64,000 bases of DNA from assembly GCA_933228675.1 (NCBI GenBank), contig OW121743.1, positions 69,318,834-69,382,833 on the forward strand, written 5' to 3'. Numbering within the stretch: the stretch's first letter is position 1; each line of letters opens with the position of its first letter. Source of the stretch: Stomorhina lunata (lineage: Eukaryota; Arthropoda; Insecta; Diptera; Rhiniidae). The position numbers and the translations under genes were made by a program. Positions 1 through 11,985 of this stretch are shown here, piece by piece. The notes below the pieces were generated by a model. That model did no database searches. It was not told the DNA's origin and saw nothing but the letters and a program-made list of their open reading frames with translations.

Positions 1-620
1 GAAAATTTTCGATACTAAAATTTTCTGTAGAATTTTTTCGATATTAAAATTTTTTATAGAAAATCGAAAATTTTAAAATTAAAATTTTCTATAAAAAATT
101 TTCGATATTCAAATTTTCTATAGAAAATTTGCAATATTTAAATTTTCTAAAAAAAATTTGAGATTTAAATATATCTTTTGAAATTAAAGTTTTCTCTACA
201 AAATTTTCTATATTAAAGTTTTCTATAGAAAATTTTTTATAGAAAATTTTCGATATTAAAATTTTCTATAGAAAATTTTCGATATTAAAATTTTATATAG
301 AAAATTTTCGATGTTAAAATTTTATATAGAAAATTTTCGATGTTAAAATTTTCTATAAAAAATTTTCGATATTAAAATTTTCTTTACAAAATTTTCGATA
401 TTAAAATTTTCTTTAAAAAATTTTCGATATTAAAATGTTCTTTAGAAAATTTTCGATATTAAAATTTTCTTTAGAAAATTTTCGATATTAAAATTTACTT
501 TAGAAAATTTTAGATATTAAAATTTACTTTAGAAAATTTTAGATATTACAGTTTTCTATAAATCGATTTTATTTCTATAAAAAATTTTGATATTAAAATT
601 TTCTGTAGAAAATTTTGGTG
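1..620. repeat. AT-rich minisatellite array I, 29-bp unit
   Basis: Tandem units of about 29 bp built on AAAATTTTCTATAGAAAA followed by TTTTCGATATT. Roughly 20 units are visible, and the array is cut by the left edge of the window. Units are fairly diverged (ACAAAA, TTTACTTTAG variants). The core TTTTCTATAGAAAA is its own reverse complement, so each unit could form a small hairpin. No coding capacity is suggested. Confidence 0.9.
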
Positions 621-1346
621 AAAAGATTTCGTAATATTCTCAATTATTAAAAAAATTAAAAACTTCGAATTTTTTTTTTTTAAGTGGAAGAAGTATCCAT
701 TAACGATAATTAAATTGAGCTTTTAAAACATCGCAATATGGCTGGTTGCTAATACTTGTTTCTGACTTATACTATTTACATAAGTTTATCGATGTTTTAA
801 AATTTATTTAAATTATTTAAAGATTTTTGAATGAATTTGCGTGGGAGCTTTATTGATTAAGACAAAACTTGATAAGTTTTTAAATTTTTAACATAAATTA
901 GTTGATGTTTAAATAGTTATGTTAAATAGTTTAGCAGTTCCCTATAACTTTGTTATACCCATCACTAATAGTTGCTAGAATCAGGGATGGAAATTCATTT
1001 TCATTTTTCATCAACAATGAAAACATCATTTACATTTTAGATCATTATTTTTGAAGATAATAAATTTACTCGTATTACCTTTTCAAAAACTATTTACTTA
1101 CTATAATTACTTCTGTAAACAAGTCATTAAAAAACAACTAATTTGTTTGTATTAATAATGAAATTTCATACGATATAGGTCAATTACAATTTCCTTCCTT
1201 TACTATTTTACAATTTTTTATTCTCTATAGAGTAGAAATTAATTGGAAAAACATATTTACTACCATTTTAATATGTCAATGTACCTACTAACAGTTTGTA
1301 ATATTAAAGTAATAAGATACTATCTATCATATAAATAACTACATAC
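621..1346. other. Unassigned AT-rich spacer
   Basis: No gene, RNA or clear repeat is recognised. The stretch is AT-rich with stop codons in all frames, and it separates array I from the inverted-repeat element that follows. Confidence 0.6.
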
Positions 1347-4300
1347 ATTAGAGTGTCCCACACATGCATGGTACACTCAGGAGTTAATTCCCATACAAAT
1401 GAAATTTATAAAACTTTTTAAATACAGAAAATTTTTCTCTAATAAATTTGTAATTGAAAAATTTTCTCTAAAAAATTTGAACCGAAAATCTTTCCATAAA
1501 AATTCTGTACCGAAAGTTTTTCTATAACAATTTTATACCGAAAGTTTTTCTATAAAAATTTTGTATCAAATATTTTTCAATAGAAAATTTTAACAAAAAT
1601 TTTTCTATAAAAAATTTTACCAATTTTTTTTTTTTTTTAAATTTTGTACCGAAAATTTTTCTATTAAAATTTTGTACCAAAAATTTTTGTATAAAAATTT
1701 TGTATCGAAAATTTTTCTGTAAAAAATTTTTATTTTAAAAAAATTTGTACCGAAAATATTTTCATAAAAATTTTGTACCGAAAATTTTTCTATAAAAATT
1801 ATGTACCGAAAATTTTTCTATAAAAATTTTGTACCGAAAACTTTTCTAAAAGAATTTTGTACCAAAAATTATTCTATAAAAATTTTGTGCCGAAAATTTT
1901 TCCATACAAATTTTGAACCGAAAATTTTTCCATAAAAATTTTGAACCGAAAATTTTTATAGAAAAATTTTTTGTACAAAATTTTTCTATAAAAATTTTGT
2001 ACCGAAAATTTTTCTATAAAAATTTTGTACCTAAAATTTTTTTATAGAAATTTTGTGCCGAAAATTTTTCTATAAAAATTATGTCCCGAAAATTTTGCTG
2101 TAAAAATTTTGTACCGAAAATTTTTCTAAAAGAATTTTGTACCAAAAATTATTCTATAAAAATTTTGTGCCGAAAATTTTTCTATAGAAATTTTGTGGCG
2201 AAAATTTTTCCATAAAAATTTTGAACCGAAAATTTTTCTATACAAATTTTGTACCGGAAATTTTTCAATAAAAATTTTGTACCGAAAATTTTTCTATAAA
2301 AATTTTATACCAAAAATTTTGTACCAAAAATTATTCTATAAAAATTTTGTACCGAACATTTTTCTATAAAAATTAGTACCGACAATTTTTCTATAGAAAT
2401 TTTGTGCCGAAAATTTTTCCATTAAAATTTTAACCGAAAATTTTTCTATAAAAATTTTGTACCGAAAATTTTTCTATAGAAATTTTGTGCCGAAAATTTT
2501 TTCATAAAAATTTTGAACCGAAAATTTTTCTATAAAAATTTTGTACCGGAAATTTTTCAATAAAAATTTTGTACCGAAAATTTTTCTATAAAAATTTTAT
2601 ACCAAAAATTTTGTACCAAAAATTATTCTATAAAAATTTTGTACCGAAAATTTTTCTATAAAAATTAGTACCGACAATTTTTCTATAGAAATTTTGTGCC
2701 GAAAATTTTTTCATTAAAATTTTAACCGAAAATTTTTCTATAAAAATTTTGTACCGAAAATTTTTCTATAGAAATTTTGTGCCGAAATTTTTTTCATAAA
2801 AATTTTAAACCGAAAATTTTTCTTTCAAAATTTTGTGCCGAAAATTTTTCTATAAAAATTTTGTACCAAAAATTATTCTATAAAAATTTTGTACCTAAAA
2901 TTTTTTTATAGAAATTTTATGCCGAAAATTTTTCTATAAAAATTATGTCCCGAAAATTTTTCTGTAAAATTTTGTACCGAAAATTTTTCTAAAAGAATTT
3001 TGTACCAAAAATTATTCTATAAAAATTTTGCATCAAAAATTTCTTCATAAAAATTTTGAACCAAAAATTTTTCTATAAACATTTTGCACCAAAAATTTTT
3101 CTATAAACATTTTGCATCAAAAATTTTTCTATAAAAATTTTGTACTGAAAATTTTTCTATAAAAATTTTGTACCGAAAATTTTTCTATAAAAATTTTGTA
3201 CCAAAAATTTTTCTATAAAAATTTTGTACCGAAAATTTTTCGATAAAAATTTTGTACCGAAAATTTTTCTATAAAAACTTTGTACCGAAAATTTTTCTAT
3301 TAAAAAAATTTTGTACCGAAAATTTTTCTATAAAAATTTTGTACCGAAAATACTTCTCAAAAAAATTTGTACAGAAATTTGAATGATCTCGAGAAATCTT
3401 ATATTTCTATAAAAATTTTATACCAAAAATTTTGTACCAAAAATTATTCTATAAAAATTTTGTACCGAACATTTTTCTATAAAAATTAGTACCGACAATT
3501 TTTCTATAGAAATTTTGTGCCGAAAATTTTTCCATTAAAATTTTAACCGAAAATTTTTCTATAAAAATTTTGTACCGAAAATTTTTCTATAGAAATTTTG
3601 TGCCGAAAATTTTTTCATAAAAATTTTGAACCGAAAATTTTTCTATAAAAATTTTGTACCGGAAATTTTTCAATAAAAATTTTGTACCGAAAATTTTTCT
3701 ATAAAAATTTTATACCAAAAATTTTGTACCAAAAATTATTCTATAAAAATTTTGTACCGAAAATTTTTCTATAAAAATTAGTACCGACAATTTTTCTATA
3801 GAAATTTTGTGCCGAAAATTTTTTCATTAAAATTTTAACCGAAAATTTTTCTATAAAAATTTTGTACCGAAAATTTTTCTATAGAAATTTTGTGCCGAAA
3901 TTTTTTTCATAAAAATTTTGAACCGAAAATTTTTCTTTCAAAATTTTGTGCCGAAAATTTTTCTATAAAAATTTTGTACCAAAAATTATTCTATAAAAAT
4001 TTTGTACCTAAAATTTTTTTATAGAAATTTTGTGCCGAAAATTTTTCTATAAAAATTATGTCCCGAAAATTTTTCTGTAAAATTTTGTACCGAAAATTTT
4101 TCTAAAAGAATTTTGTACCAAAAATTATTCTATAAAAATTTTGCATCAAAAATTTCTTCATAAAAATTTTGAACCAAAAATTTTTCTATAAACATTTTGC
4201 ACCAAAAATTTTTCTATAAACATTTTGCATCAAAAATTTTTCTATAAAAATTTTGTACTGAAAATTTTTCTATAAAAATTTTGTACCGAAAATTTTTCTA

Positions 4301-4659
4301 TAAAAATTTTGTACCAAAAATTTTTCTATAAAAATTTTGTACCGAAAATTTTTCGATAAAAATTTTGTACCGAAAATTTTTCTATAAAAACTTTGTACCG
4401 AAAATTTTTCTATTAAAAAAATTTTGTACCGAAAATTTTTCTATAAAAATTTTGTACCGAAAATACTTCTCAAAAAAATTTGTACAGAAATTTGAATGAT
4501 CTCGAGAAATCTTATTTTTCGCGTCTAAAGCTAAAAGGAGACTATGTAGACAATTAATTTTACTTTTTTATTTAAAATGACATGGACTAATTGACTTGCC
4601 CTCGAATTTTATTGTTCTAGGTATAAGTAAACAAAATTAATATTCTGGGACACTCTAAT
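1347..4659. mobile_element. Candidate TIR element enclosing array II
   Basis: The minisatellite array is enclosed by a perfect 14-bp inverted repeat: ATTAGAGTGTCCCA at 1347-1360 and its reverse complement at 4646-4659. Outside the array, about 45 bp on the left and 135 bp on the right are not satellite. If TA is the target, the termini read GAGTGTCCCA. This is the arrangement expected of a non-autonomous DNA transposon whose inside has been replaced by an expanded minisatellite. A chance 14-bp match is possible in AT-rich DNA, but this motif has about half G+C. Confidence 0.5.
1405..4512. repeat. AT-rich minisatellite array II, 28-bp unit, 1113-bp higher-order repeat
   Basis: The 28-bp unit reads GAAAATTTTTCTATAAAAAT followed by TTTGTACC, with more than 100 units. 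From about 2294 the array is organised as two nearly identical blocks of 1113 bp. The landmark GAATGATCTCGAGAAATC occurs at 3381 and again at 4494. The variants ATTAGTACCGACAA and TTTAACCGAAAA also recur at that spacing, with a subrepeat of about 280 bp inside each block. This shows recent block duplication on top of older unit amplification. Confidence 0.92.
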
Positions 4660-4953
4660 ATATATACAGTTCATTAATTGGAAGAGTAGGGCAACTCAAA
4701 AGTTATGATTAATCTTTAGTAATATAGGAATTTCTAAGAATCAAAGGAAATAAAATATGTGGGTATGGTATATTAGAAACAATCTTAGAATGGGATCGTG
4801 TAAATAGTCTATGCACGTCGAATGGTGTAACTTCATCTGTATTAAAGGCTTGTGAAAAAATTGAGGAATCGGATGTTCTTGATGTTCTAAGCATGAGAAG
4901 TCTAACTACACTTTTCGAAAGAAGTTTTAGGTAGCTTAGACACTTAAATCCTT
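4660..4953. other. Unassigned spacer
   Basis: No supported feature. A 61-codon minus-strand frame is present, but it has no recognisable domain and lies in ordinary AT-rich DNA. Confidence 0.5.
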
Positions 4954-5045
4954 AGCTCTCGACTGAGTGCAGGAAAGGGCAAAAGTGCTCATCGGCGGCA
5001 GTAGGAAAATAACACTATTGATCTACTGGTATACCGTCGCAATGT
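4954..5045 (+). pseudogene. Short relic of a jockey-like LINE (C-terminal region)
   Basis: CTCTCGACTGAGTGCAGG followed by AAAAGTGCTCATCGG, and then CCGTCGCAATGT about 45 bp later, match in order the minus strand of the LINE pseudogene at 61.7 kb (CTTCTCGACCGAGTGCAGG, AAAAGTGCTCATCGG, CACCGTCGCAATGT). The corresponding protein region there reads LLDRVQERTKVLIGD. Here the frame is lost and about 24 bp are inserted. It is therefore a fragment of the same or a close family. Matching was by eye. Confidence 0.6.
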
Positions 5046-5230
5046 GAATCATAATTCCGAACGGTTTGCAAAATATGAGTCTAAGAAAATTATCACTTTT
5101 TTTCGAAAAATATGCACCGAGGGTCCCAAAAAATTTGGGCAGCACAAGAAAAAACTATATTACTTGGGGTAAAACTGTTTCTTTGGTCTTTTATAATAAA
5201 ATGGTGTTCGTATATGGTTATCTTTTCTTG
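5046..5230 (+). repeat. Direct duplication, first copy
   Basis: Begins GAATCATAATTCCGAACGG and includes ACTTGGGGTAAAACTG and TTTGGTCTTTTAT. The same ordered landmarks recur about 525 bp downstream (5571-5740). The 60-codon frame here is not conserved in the second copy, so it is unlikely to be a gene. Confidence 0.65.
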
Positions 5231-5570
5231 TTGCAATTGTTGAAGTAAAGAAAAAACAGATGAAATTAAAAAATGTTGGGGAAATTTATCACCCGAAACT
5301 ACCTAAACGGTATAAAGAATCATTCATGAATGTTCGTATGTTCTAGAAAATTGTTAAATGAGATCTTGGCTACATTTTTGTTGTTGATTGTTTCTTCGAA
5401 TTTTTAACGGTTTGCTACCTATGGACCTGAACAGGCGAAAAAGGTAAAAAATATTTGTTAAGTTGCTTTTTAAGTTTTTTGCGATTTTCATATTTAAGAT
5501 GAAGTTTTTTGATTTTATATGTTTACAATTTTTGTTCTTAATGACAAGGCCTACAACTTTGCCTCAAAGA

Positions 5571-5740
5571 GTGAATCAAAATTCCGAACGATTTGCAAGT
5601 TATGAGACTAAGAAAATAAGTTTTTTTTTTTAATTTACCTCAATAAAAAACTACATGACTTGGGGCGAAACTGGCAGACACGGGTATTTTTTTGGTCTTT
5701 TATCATATATTGTAGTTTTTACGTGTTGCACTGTGTTATG
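5571..5740 (+). repeat. Direct duplication, second copy
   Basis: Begins GAATCAAAATTCCGAACG and carries ACTTGGGGCGAAACTGG and TTTGGTCTTTTATC, parallel to 5046-5230 with small indels. The 340 bp between the copies has no other recognisable content. Confidence 0.65.
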
Positions 5741-5788
5741 TTTTAAACAAGTGTCACTTATTAAAAAACTCACGTATATATATTTATA

Positions 5789-5848
5789 GTGGGGATCGAA
5801 CTTGGGACTTCTGGTGTGCTAGGCGAATGACTACCTCCTATACCACGT
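5789..5848 (-). mobile_element. tRNA-like SINE head fragment (family C)
   Basis: On the minus strand this reads CGTGGTATAGGAGGTAGTC, then CGCCTAGCACACCAGA, then AAGTTCGATCCCCAC. The order and spacing match the head of the family C SINEs at 18.6, 39.3 and 50.7 kb, with a B-box-like GTTCGATCC. The SINE body downstream of the head is absent, so only the tRNA-derived part remains. Confidence 0.7.
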
Positions 5849-5865
5849 AGGTTTTATAAGTATAA

Positions 5866-6959
5866 ATCGGTTGTTGCAACAAACGGTTTATTTATGACCC
5901 TAGCTCTTATTAAAGCATACACATACGTATCGACAAAATGTTTGTGTGACAATAAATCTTGATTTACATCACTCTTTCAGTAAACGGGCAAAATATTAAT
6001 AATTACAAATACTTGCAGTTAGTAACTCTTAACTGAAAATCCTCATAAGAAAATAATTAACCCAAATATAGAAAATTAAAACCACAAAGTAGATGAAAGG
6101 GAAGGAAATATTATATGAATGAGGATAGAAATAATAGAGACGTCAATTGCAGAAAATAAAATATTAAAAAATAATTATATTTAAATTACATGAGAATGAT
6201 AAAAACAAAGATATTAAATTCTAGAAATTGTTTTTTCTCTTCAGATACCGAAATTTCAAAATTTTGTACAAATTTGATTTTAATAATGACAAATTTCTTA
6301 TATTAAAAAAGACGTAGTTAAAAATTAATTATGCAAATTGAAGTATCTTAAGACTGAGATGAGCCCTTTCAGAAAGATTTTCAAAATTTTTTGGTATGGG
6401 AACGAAATTGACAGTGAAATTAAACAAAATTTGGATAAACTTTAAGATTTTTCATAAGATTTAAATTTCCATTATTTGAAAAACAATTAAAACTTTTTTT
6501 GATTTTGAAATATTTCCAAAACTTTTACTTATCTTTCCAACGTTTTCGAGTCATATGCAAATATATATGTACATAAGTTTCTGACTTCCCTTAATAAATT
6601 TTTTTTCACTCAGAATCTTGGCTTTATCATCACTCAAAGTCAATATAATTAAACAATAGACTTCAATTGTATAATGAGAACTTTTTGCCATTAAATATTT
6701 TACAATAAAAAGTTAAAAAAAATTTTAAACAATAACAACAACAATAAAAATTTGTGGGTGTCATGTCATTATTTTGAAAGTAACAGCCACTTTTGAATTG
6801 AATTTTTTATAAGTTCGATTTTATTTTTGAAATTTAAGAAGATAAGTGTTATTAAGCTAAAAAATTGAGGCCTCAGTTTTTAATTAAATAATTCGAAAGT
6901 TTTGTAATTTTAAAGTTGCTGACCTTTTAAAGTAAATAATTAATGTAAATTTATTAATC
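5866..6959. other. Unassigned AT-rich spacer
   Basis: No gene or repeat family is recognised. Short poly-A, poly-T and ACAATAACAACAACAA runs occur. Units of array III begin at the right end. Confidence 0.6.
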
Positions 6960-9900
6960 TTAAAAAATTTTCCATAGAACATTTTTCGATTAAAAATGTT
7001 TCTAGAAAATTTTTCGGTTACAATTTTTTATAGAAAAATTTTCGTTTAAAAATTTTTATAGAAAATTTTTCGGTTAAAAATTTTTATAGAAAATTTTTCG
7101 GTTAAAAATTTTTATAGAAAATTTTTCGGTTAAAAATTTTTATAGAAAATTTTTCGGTTAAAAATTTTTTATAGAAAATTTTTCGGTTAAAATTTTTATA
7201 GAAAATTTTTCGGTTAAAATTTTTTATAGAAAAATTTTCTGTTAAAATTTTTTACAGAAAATTTTTGGGTTAAAATTTTTTATAGAAAATTCTTTGGTTA
7301 AAATTTTTTATAGAAAATTTTTCGGTTAAAATTCTTTATAGCTAATTTTTCAGTTAAAATTTTTCGGTTAAAATTTTTATAGAAAAATTTTCGGTTGAAA
7401 TTTTTTATAGAAAATTTTTCGGTTAAAAATTTTTTATAGAAAATTTTTCGGTTAAAAATTTTTTATAGAAAATTTTTCGGTTAAAAATTTTTTATAGAAA
7501 ATTTTTCGGTTAAAATTTTTATAGAAAATTTTTCGGTTAAAATTTTTTGTAGAAAATTTTTTATAGAAAATTTTTCGGTTTTTTTATAGAAAATTTTTCG
7601 GTTAAAAATTTTTTATAGAAAATTTTTCGGTTAAAAATTTTTTAAAGAAAAATTTTCGGTTAAAAATTTTTATAGAAAATTTTTTGGTTAAAAATTTTTA
7701 TAGAAAATTTTTTTGTTAAAAATTTTTATAAAAAATTTTTTGGTTAAAAATTTTTATAGAAAATTTTTCGGTTAAAAATTTTTTATAGAAAATTTTTCGG
7801 TTAAAAATTTTTTATAGAAAATTTTTCCGTTAAAAATTTTTTATAGAAAATTTTTCGGTTAAAAATTTTTTATAGAAAATTTTTCGGTTAAAAATTTTTT
7901 ATAGAAAATTTTTCGGTTAAAAATTTTTTATAGAAAATTTTTCGGTTAAAAATTTTTTATAGAAAATTTTTCGGTTAAAAATTTTTTATAGAAAATTTTT
8001 CGGTTAAAAATTTTTTATAGAAAATTTTTCGGTTCAAAATTTTTATAGAAAATTGTTCGGTTAAAAATTTTTTATAGAAAATTTTTCGGTTAAAAATTTT
8101 TTATAGAAAATTTTTCGGTTAACAATTTTTTAAAGAAAAATTTTCGGTTAAAAATTTTTATAGAAAATTTTTCGGTTAAAAATTTTTATAGAAAATTTTT
8201 CGGTTAAAATTTTTCTATAGAAAATTTTTCGGTTAAAATTTTTCTATAGAAAATTTTTCGGTTAAAATTTTTCTATAGAAAATTTTTCGGTTAAAATTTT
8301 TCTATAGAAAATTTTTCGGTTAAAATTTTTCTATAGAAAATTTTTCGGTTAAAATTTTTCTATAGAAAATTTTTCGGTTAAAATTTTTCTATAGAAAATT
8401 TTTCGGTTCAAATTTTTCTATAGAAAATTTTTCGGTTAAAATTTTTCTATAGAAAATTTTTCGATTAAAAGTTTTTATAGAAAATTTTTCGGTTCAAATT
8501 TTTTATAGAAAATTTTTCGGTTAAAATTTTTTATAGTAAATTTTTCGGTTAAAATTTTTTATAGTAAATTTTTCGGTTAAAATTTTTTATAGTAAATTTT
8601 TCGGTTAAAATTTTTTATAGTAAATTTTTCGGTTAAAATTTTTTATAGTAAATTTTTCGGTTAAATTTTTTTATAGCTAATTTTTTAGTTAAAATTTTTC
8701 GGTTACAATTTTTATAGAAAATTTTTCGGTTGAAATTTTTTATAGAAAATTTTTCGGTTAAAATTTTTTATAGAAAATTTTTCGGTTAAAATTTTTTTTA
8801 GAACATTTTTCGGTTAAAATTTTTGTATAGAAAATTTTTCGGTTAAAATTTTTCTAAAGAAAATTTTTCGGTTAAAATTTTTTATAGAAAATTTTTCGGT
8901 TAAAATTTTTTGTGGAAAATTTTTCGGTTAAAATTTTTTATAGAAAATTTTTCGGTTAAAATTTTTCTATAGCAAATTTTTCGGTTTAAATTTTTTCACA
9001 GCAAATTTTTTGGTTAAAATTTTTCTATAGCTAATTTTTCGTTTAAAAATTTTCTATAGCAAATTTTTCGGTTAAAAATTTTCTATAGCAAATTTTTAGG
9101 TTAAAAATTTTCTATAGCTAATTTTTCGGTTACATTTTTTCTATAGAAAATTTTTCGGTTAAATTTTTTATAGAAAATTTTTCGGTTAAAATTTTTGTAG
9201 AAAATTTTTCGGTTAAAATTTTTTATAGAAAATTTTTCGGTTAAAATTTTTCTATAGCAAATTTTTCGGTTAAAATTTTTCTATAGCAAATTTTTCGGTT
9301 TAAATTTTTTCACAGCAAATTTTTTGGTTAAAATTTTTCTATAGCTAATTTTTCGTTTAAAAATTGTCTATAGCAAATTTTTCGGTTAAAAATTTTCTAT
9401 AGCAAATTTTTAGGTTAAACATTTTCTATAGCTAATTTTTCGGTTACATTTTTTCTATAGAAAATTTTTTAGTTAAAATTTTTTTTTAGAAAATTTTCCG
9501 GTTAAAATTTTTCTATAGAAAATTTTTCGGTTAAAATTTTTCTATAGAAAATTGTTCGGTTAAAATTTTTTGAAAGAAAATTTTTCGGTTATCTATAAAA
9601 TTAATAAATTGGGATCTTAGTGCAATACACTAAAGTAAAACTTTTTAAAAAAAATGTTGGGTTAATTTTTCGGGTAAAAATTTTTCATAGAAAATTTTTC
9701 GGCTAAAATTTTTCAATTGAAAATTTTTCGGTTAAAATTTTTCAGTTAAAATTTTTTGATAGAAAATTTTTCGGTTAAAATTTTGCGATAGAAAATTTTT
9801 TGGCTAAAATTTCTCTATAGAAAATTTTTTGGCTAAAATTTTTCTATAGAAAATTTTTCGGTTAAAATTTTTCTATAGAAAATTTTTCGGTTAAAATTTT

Positions 9901-9960
9901 TCTATAGAAAATTTTTCGGTTTAAAAATTTTTCTATACAATGATTTTTGGTTTCTTATAA
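6960..9960. repeat. AT-rich minisatellite array III, 27-29 bp unit
   Basis: The units combine a TTTATAGAAAATTTTTCGG block with a GTTAAAAATTTT block. Sub-blocks are homogenised for different variants: TTTTTATAG at 7.4-8.1 kb, TTTCTATAG at 8.2-8.5 kb, TATAGTAAATT at 8.5-8.7 kb, and CACAGCAAATT and CTATAGCTAATT at 8.9-9.5 kb. About 55 bp of non-satellite sequence interrupts the array at 9600-9655 and contains GATCTTAGTGCAATACAC. That motif reappears, inverted, at 48.46 kb beside a lone satellite-like unit. Confidence 0.92.
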
Positions 9961-10700
9961 AAATTTTTCTGTTAAAAAATTGTATCATATTACATGATCT
10001 TATTATTAAATATTGATCGAATATTATTACAATTGTTAAAAAGAAAAAAATTTCACTTTTTTCTAAGTAATAAATTTACAATGACAAATATCTGTAGGTA
10101 CCTAAACCGCACAATATATCTAACATATGACTAGAAAAAGGGGGTTTTATTGTTATTTTACTTAAAATTTAAAAAGAAAGTAAAAACCTTACCGAGTGTT
10201 CATATTAAATTGAGATAAAAAAGTTTATAATGAAAACAAATAAAAAAAAATAATATAATTGTCAACTATTTCGAGTAAAATTTGTGTAGAAGCAATTGCA
10301 TGTTAACTTCGAAGCAGACAAAAGATTTTCAATTTCTTTGTAATATTTTAAGTTTTTTCTGCTGAATAACAAAATCAATTACAAAATCGTCAAAAAATAA
10401 TGACTTTTCTTTTAGATGTTGAAAGGGAAAATGTAAAAAGTTTTAAGAGACAAAAGGGTATAAATTAAATAACTTGGGTAATACGAACACAGACAATAAC
10501 TAAAGATTTATTATGTTACACTAGAAAAAGTCATTTAAAAACTCTGACGAAATACCATGAAATAGTATTAGATGGATAAGTTTGCCAAAAAATAATTTCT
10601 ATTTTGGTGTCTTTTAGTTCGAATTTCGAATAACAATGAATTATACTGTATTAAGGGAGTTCAATAGTTGGTGCAAATGGACTTGCGATAAAAGTTTCTA
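9961..10700. other. Unassigned spacer between arrays III and IV
   Basis: AT-rich with no supported gene, RNA or repeat. It separates two arrays with the same TTTTTCGGTTAAA core. Confidence 0.6.
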
Positions 10701-11985
10701 ATGAAATTTTTTTCGGTTAAAAAATTTCTATAGAAAAATTTTCGGTTAAAAAATTTCTATAGAAAATTTTTCGGTAAAAAAATTTCTATAGAAAAATTTT
10801 CGGTTAAAAGTTTTCTATAGAAAATTTTTCGGTTAAAAAATTTCTATAGAAAATTTTTCGGTTAAAAAATTTCTATAGAAAATTTTTCGGTTAAAAAATT
10901 TCTATAGAAAATTTTTCGGTTAAAAAATTTCTATAGAAAATTTTTCGGTTAAAAAATTTCTATAGAAAATTTTTCGGTTAAAAAATTTCTATAGAAAATT
11001 TTTCGGTTAAAAAATTTCTATAGAAAATTTTTCGGTTAAAAAATTTCTATAGAAAATTTTTCGGTTAAAAAATTTCTATAGAAAATTTTTCGGTTAAAAA
11101 ATTTCTATAGAAAATTTTTCGGTTAAAAAATTTCTATAGAAAATTTTTCGGTTAAAAAATTTCTATAGAAAATTTTTCGGTTAAAAAATTTCTATAGAAA
11201 ATTATTCGGTTAAAAAATTTTTATAGAAAATTTTTCGGTTAAAAAATTTCTATAGAAAATTTTTCGGTTAAAAAATTTCTATAGAAAATTTTTCGGTTAA
11301 AAAATGTCTATAGAAAATTTTTCGGTTAAAAAATTTCTATAGAAAATTTTTCGGTTAAAAAATTTCTATAGAAAATTTTTCGGTTAAAAAATTTCTATAG
11401 AAAATTTTTCGGTTAAAAAATTTCTATAGAAAATTTTTCGGTTAAAAAATTTCTATAGAAAATTTTTCGGTTAAAAAATTTCTATAGAAAATTTTTCGGT
11501 TAAAAAATTTCTATAGAAAATTTTTCGGTTAAAAAATTTCTATAGAAAATTTTTCGGTTAAAAAATTTCTATAGAAAATTTTTCGGTTAAAAAATTTCTA
11601 TAGAAAATTTTTCGGTTAAAAAATTTCTATAGAAAATTATTCGGTTAAAAAATTTCTATAGAAAATTTTTCGGTTAAAAAATTTCTATAGAAAATTTTTC
11701 GGTTAAAAAATTTCTATAGAAAATTTTTCGGTTAAAAAATTTCTATAGAAAATTTTTCGGTTAAAAAATTTCTATAGAAAATTTTTCGGTTAAAAAATTT
11801 CTATAGAAAATTTTTCGGTTAAAAAATTTCTATAGAAAATTTTTCGGTTAAAAAATTTCTATAGAAAATTTTTCGGTTAAAAAATTTCTATAGAAAATTT
11901 TTCGGTTAAAAAATTTCTATAGAAAATTTTTCGGTTAAAAAATTTCTATAGAAAATTTTTCGGTTAAAAGTTTTTTATAGAAAAT
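10701..11985. repeat. Highly homogeneous minisatellite array IV, 29-bp unit
   Basis: About 43 tandem units of 29 bp, reading CTATAGAAAATTTTTCGGTT followed by AAAAAATTT. Most neighbouring units are identical. The few variants are single substitutions (ATTATTCGG twice, AAATGTC once). This is the most uniform array in the window, pointing to recent amplification or strong homogenisation. Confidence 0.95.

Noticed and set aside
10701..11985. CRISPR-like regular array
   Set aside because: Units are directly adjacent with no unique spacers, no cas genes are present, and the context is eukaryotic. It is a minisatellite.
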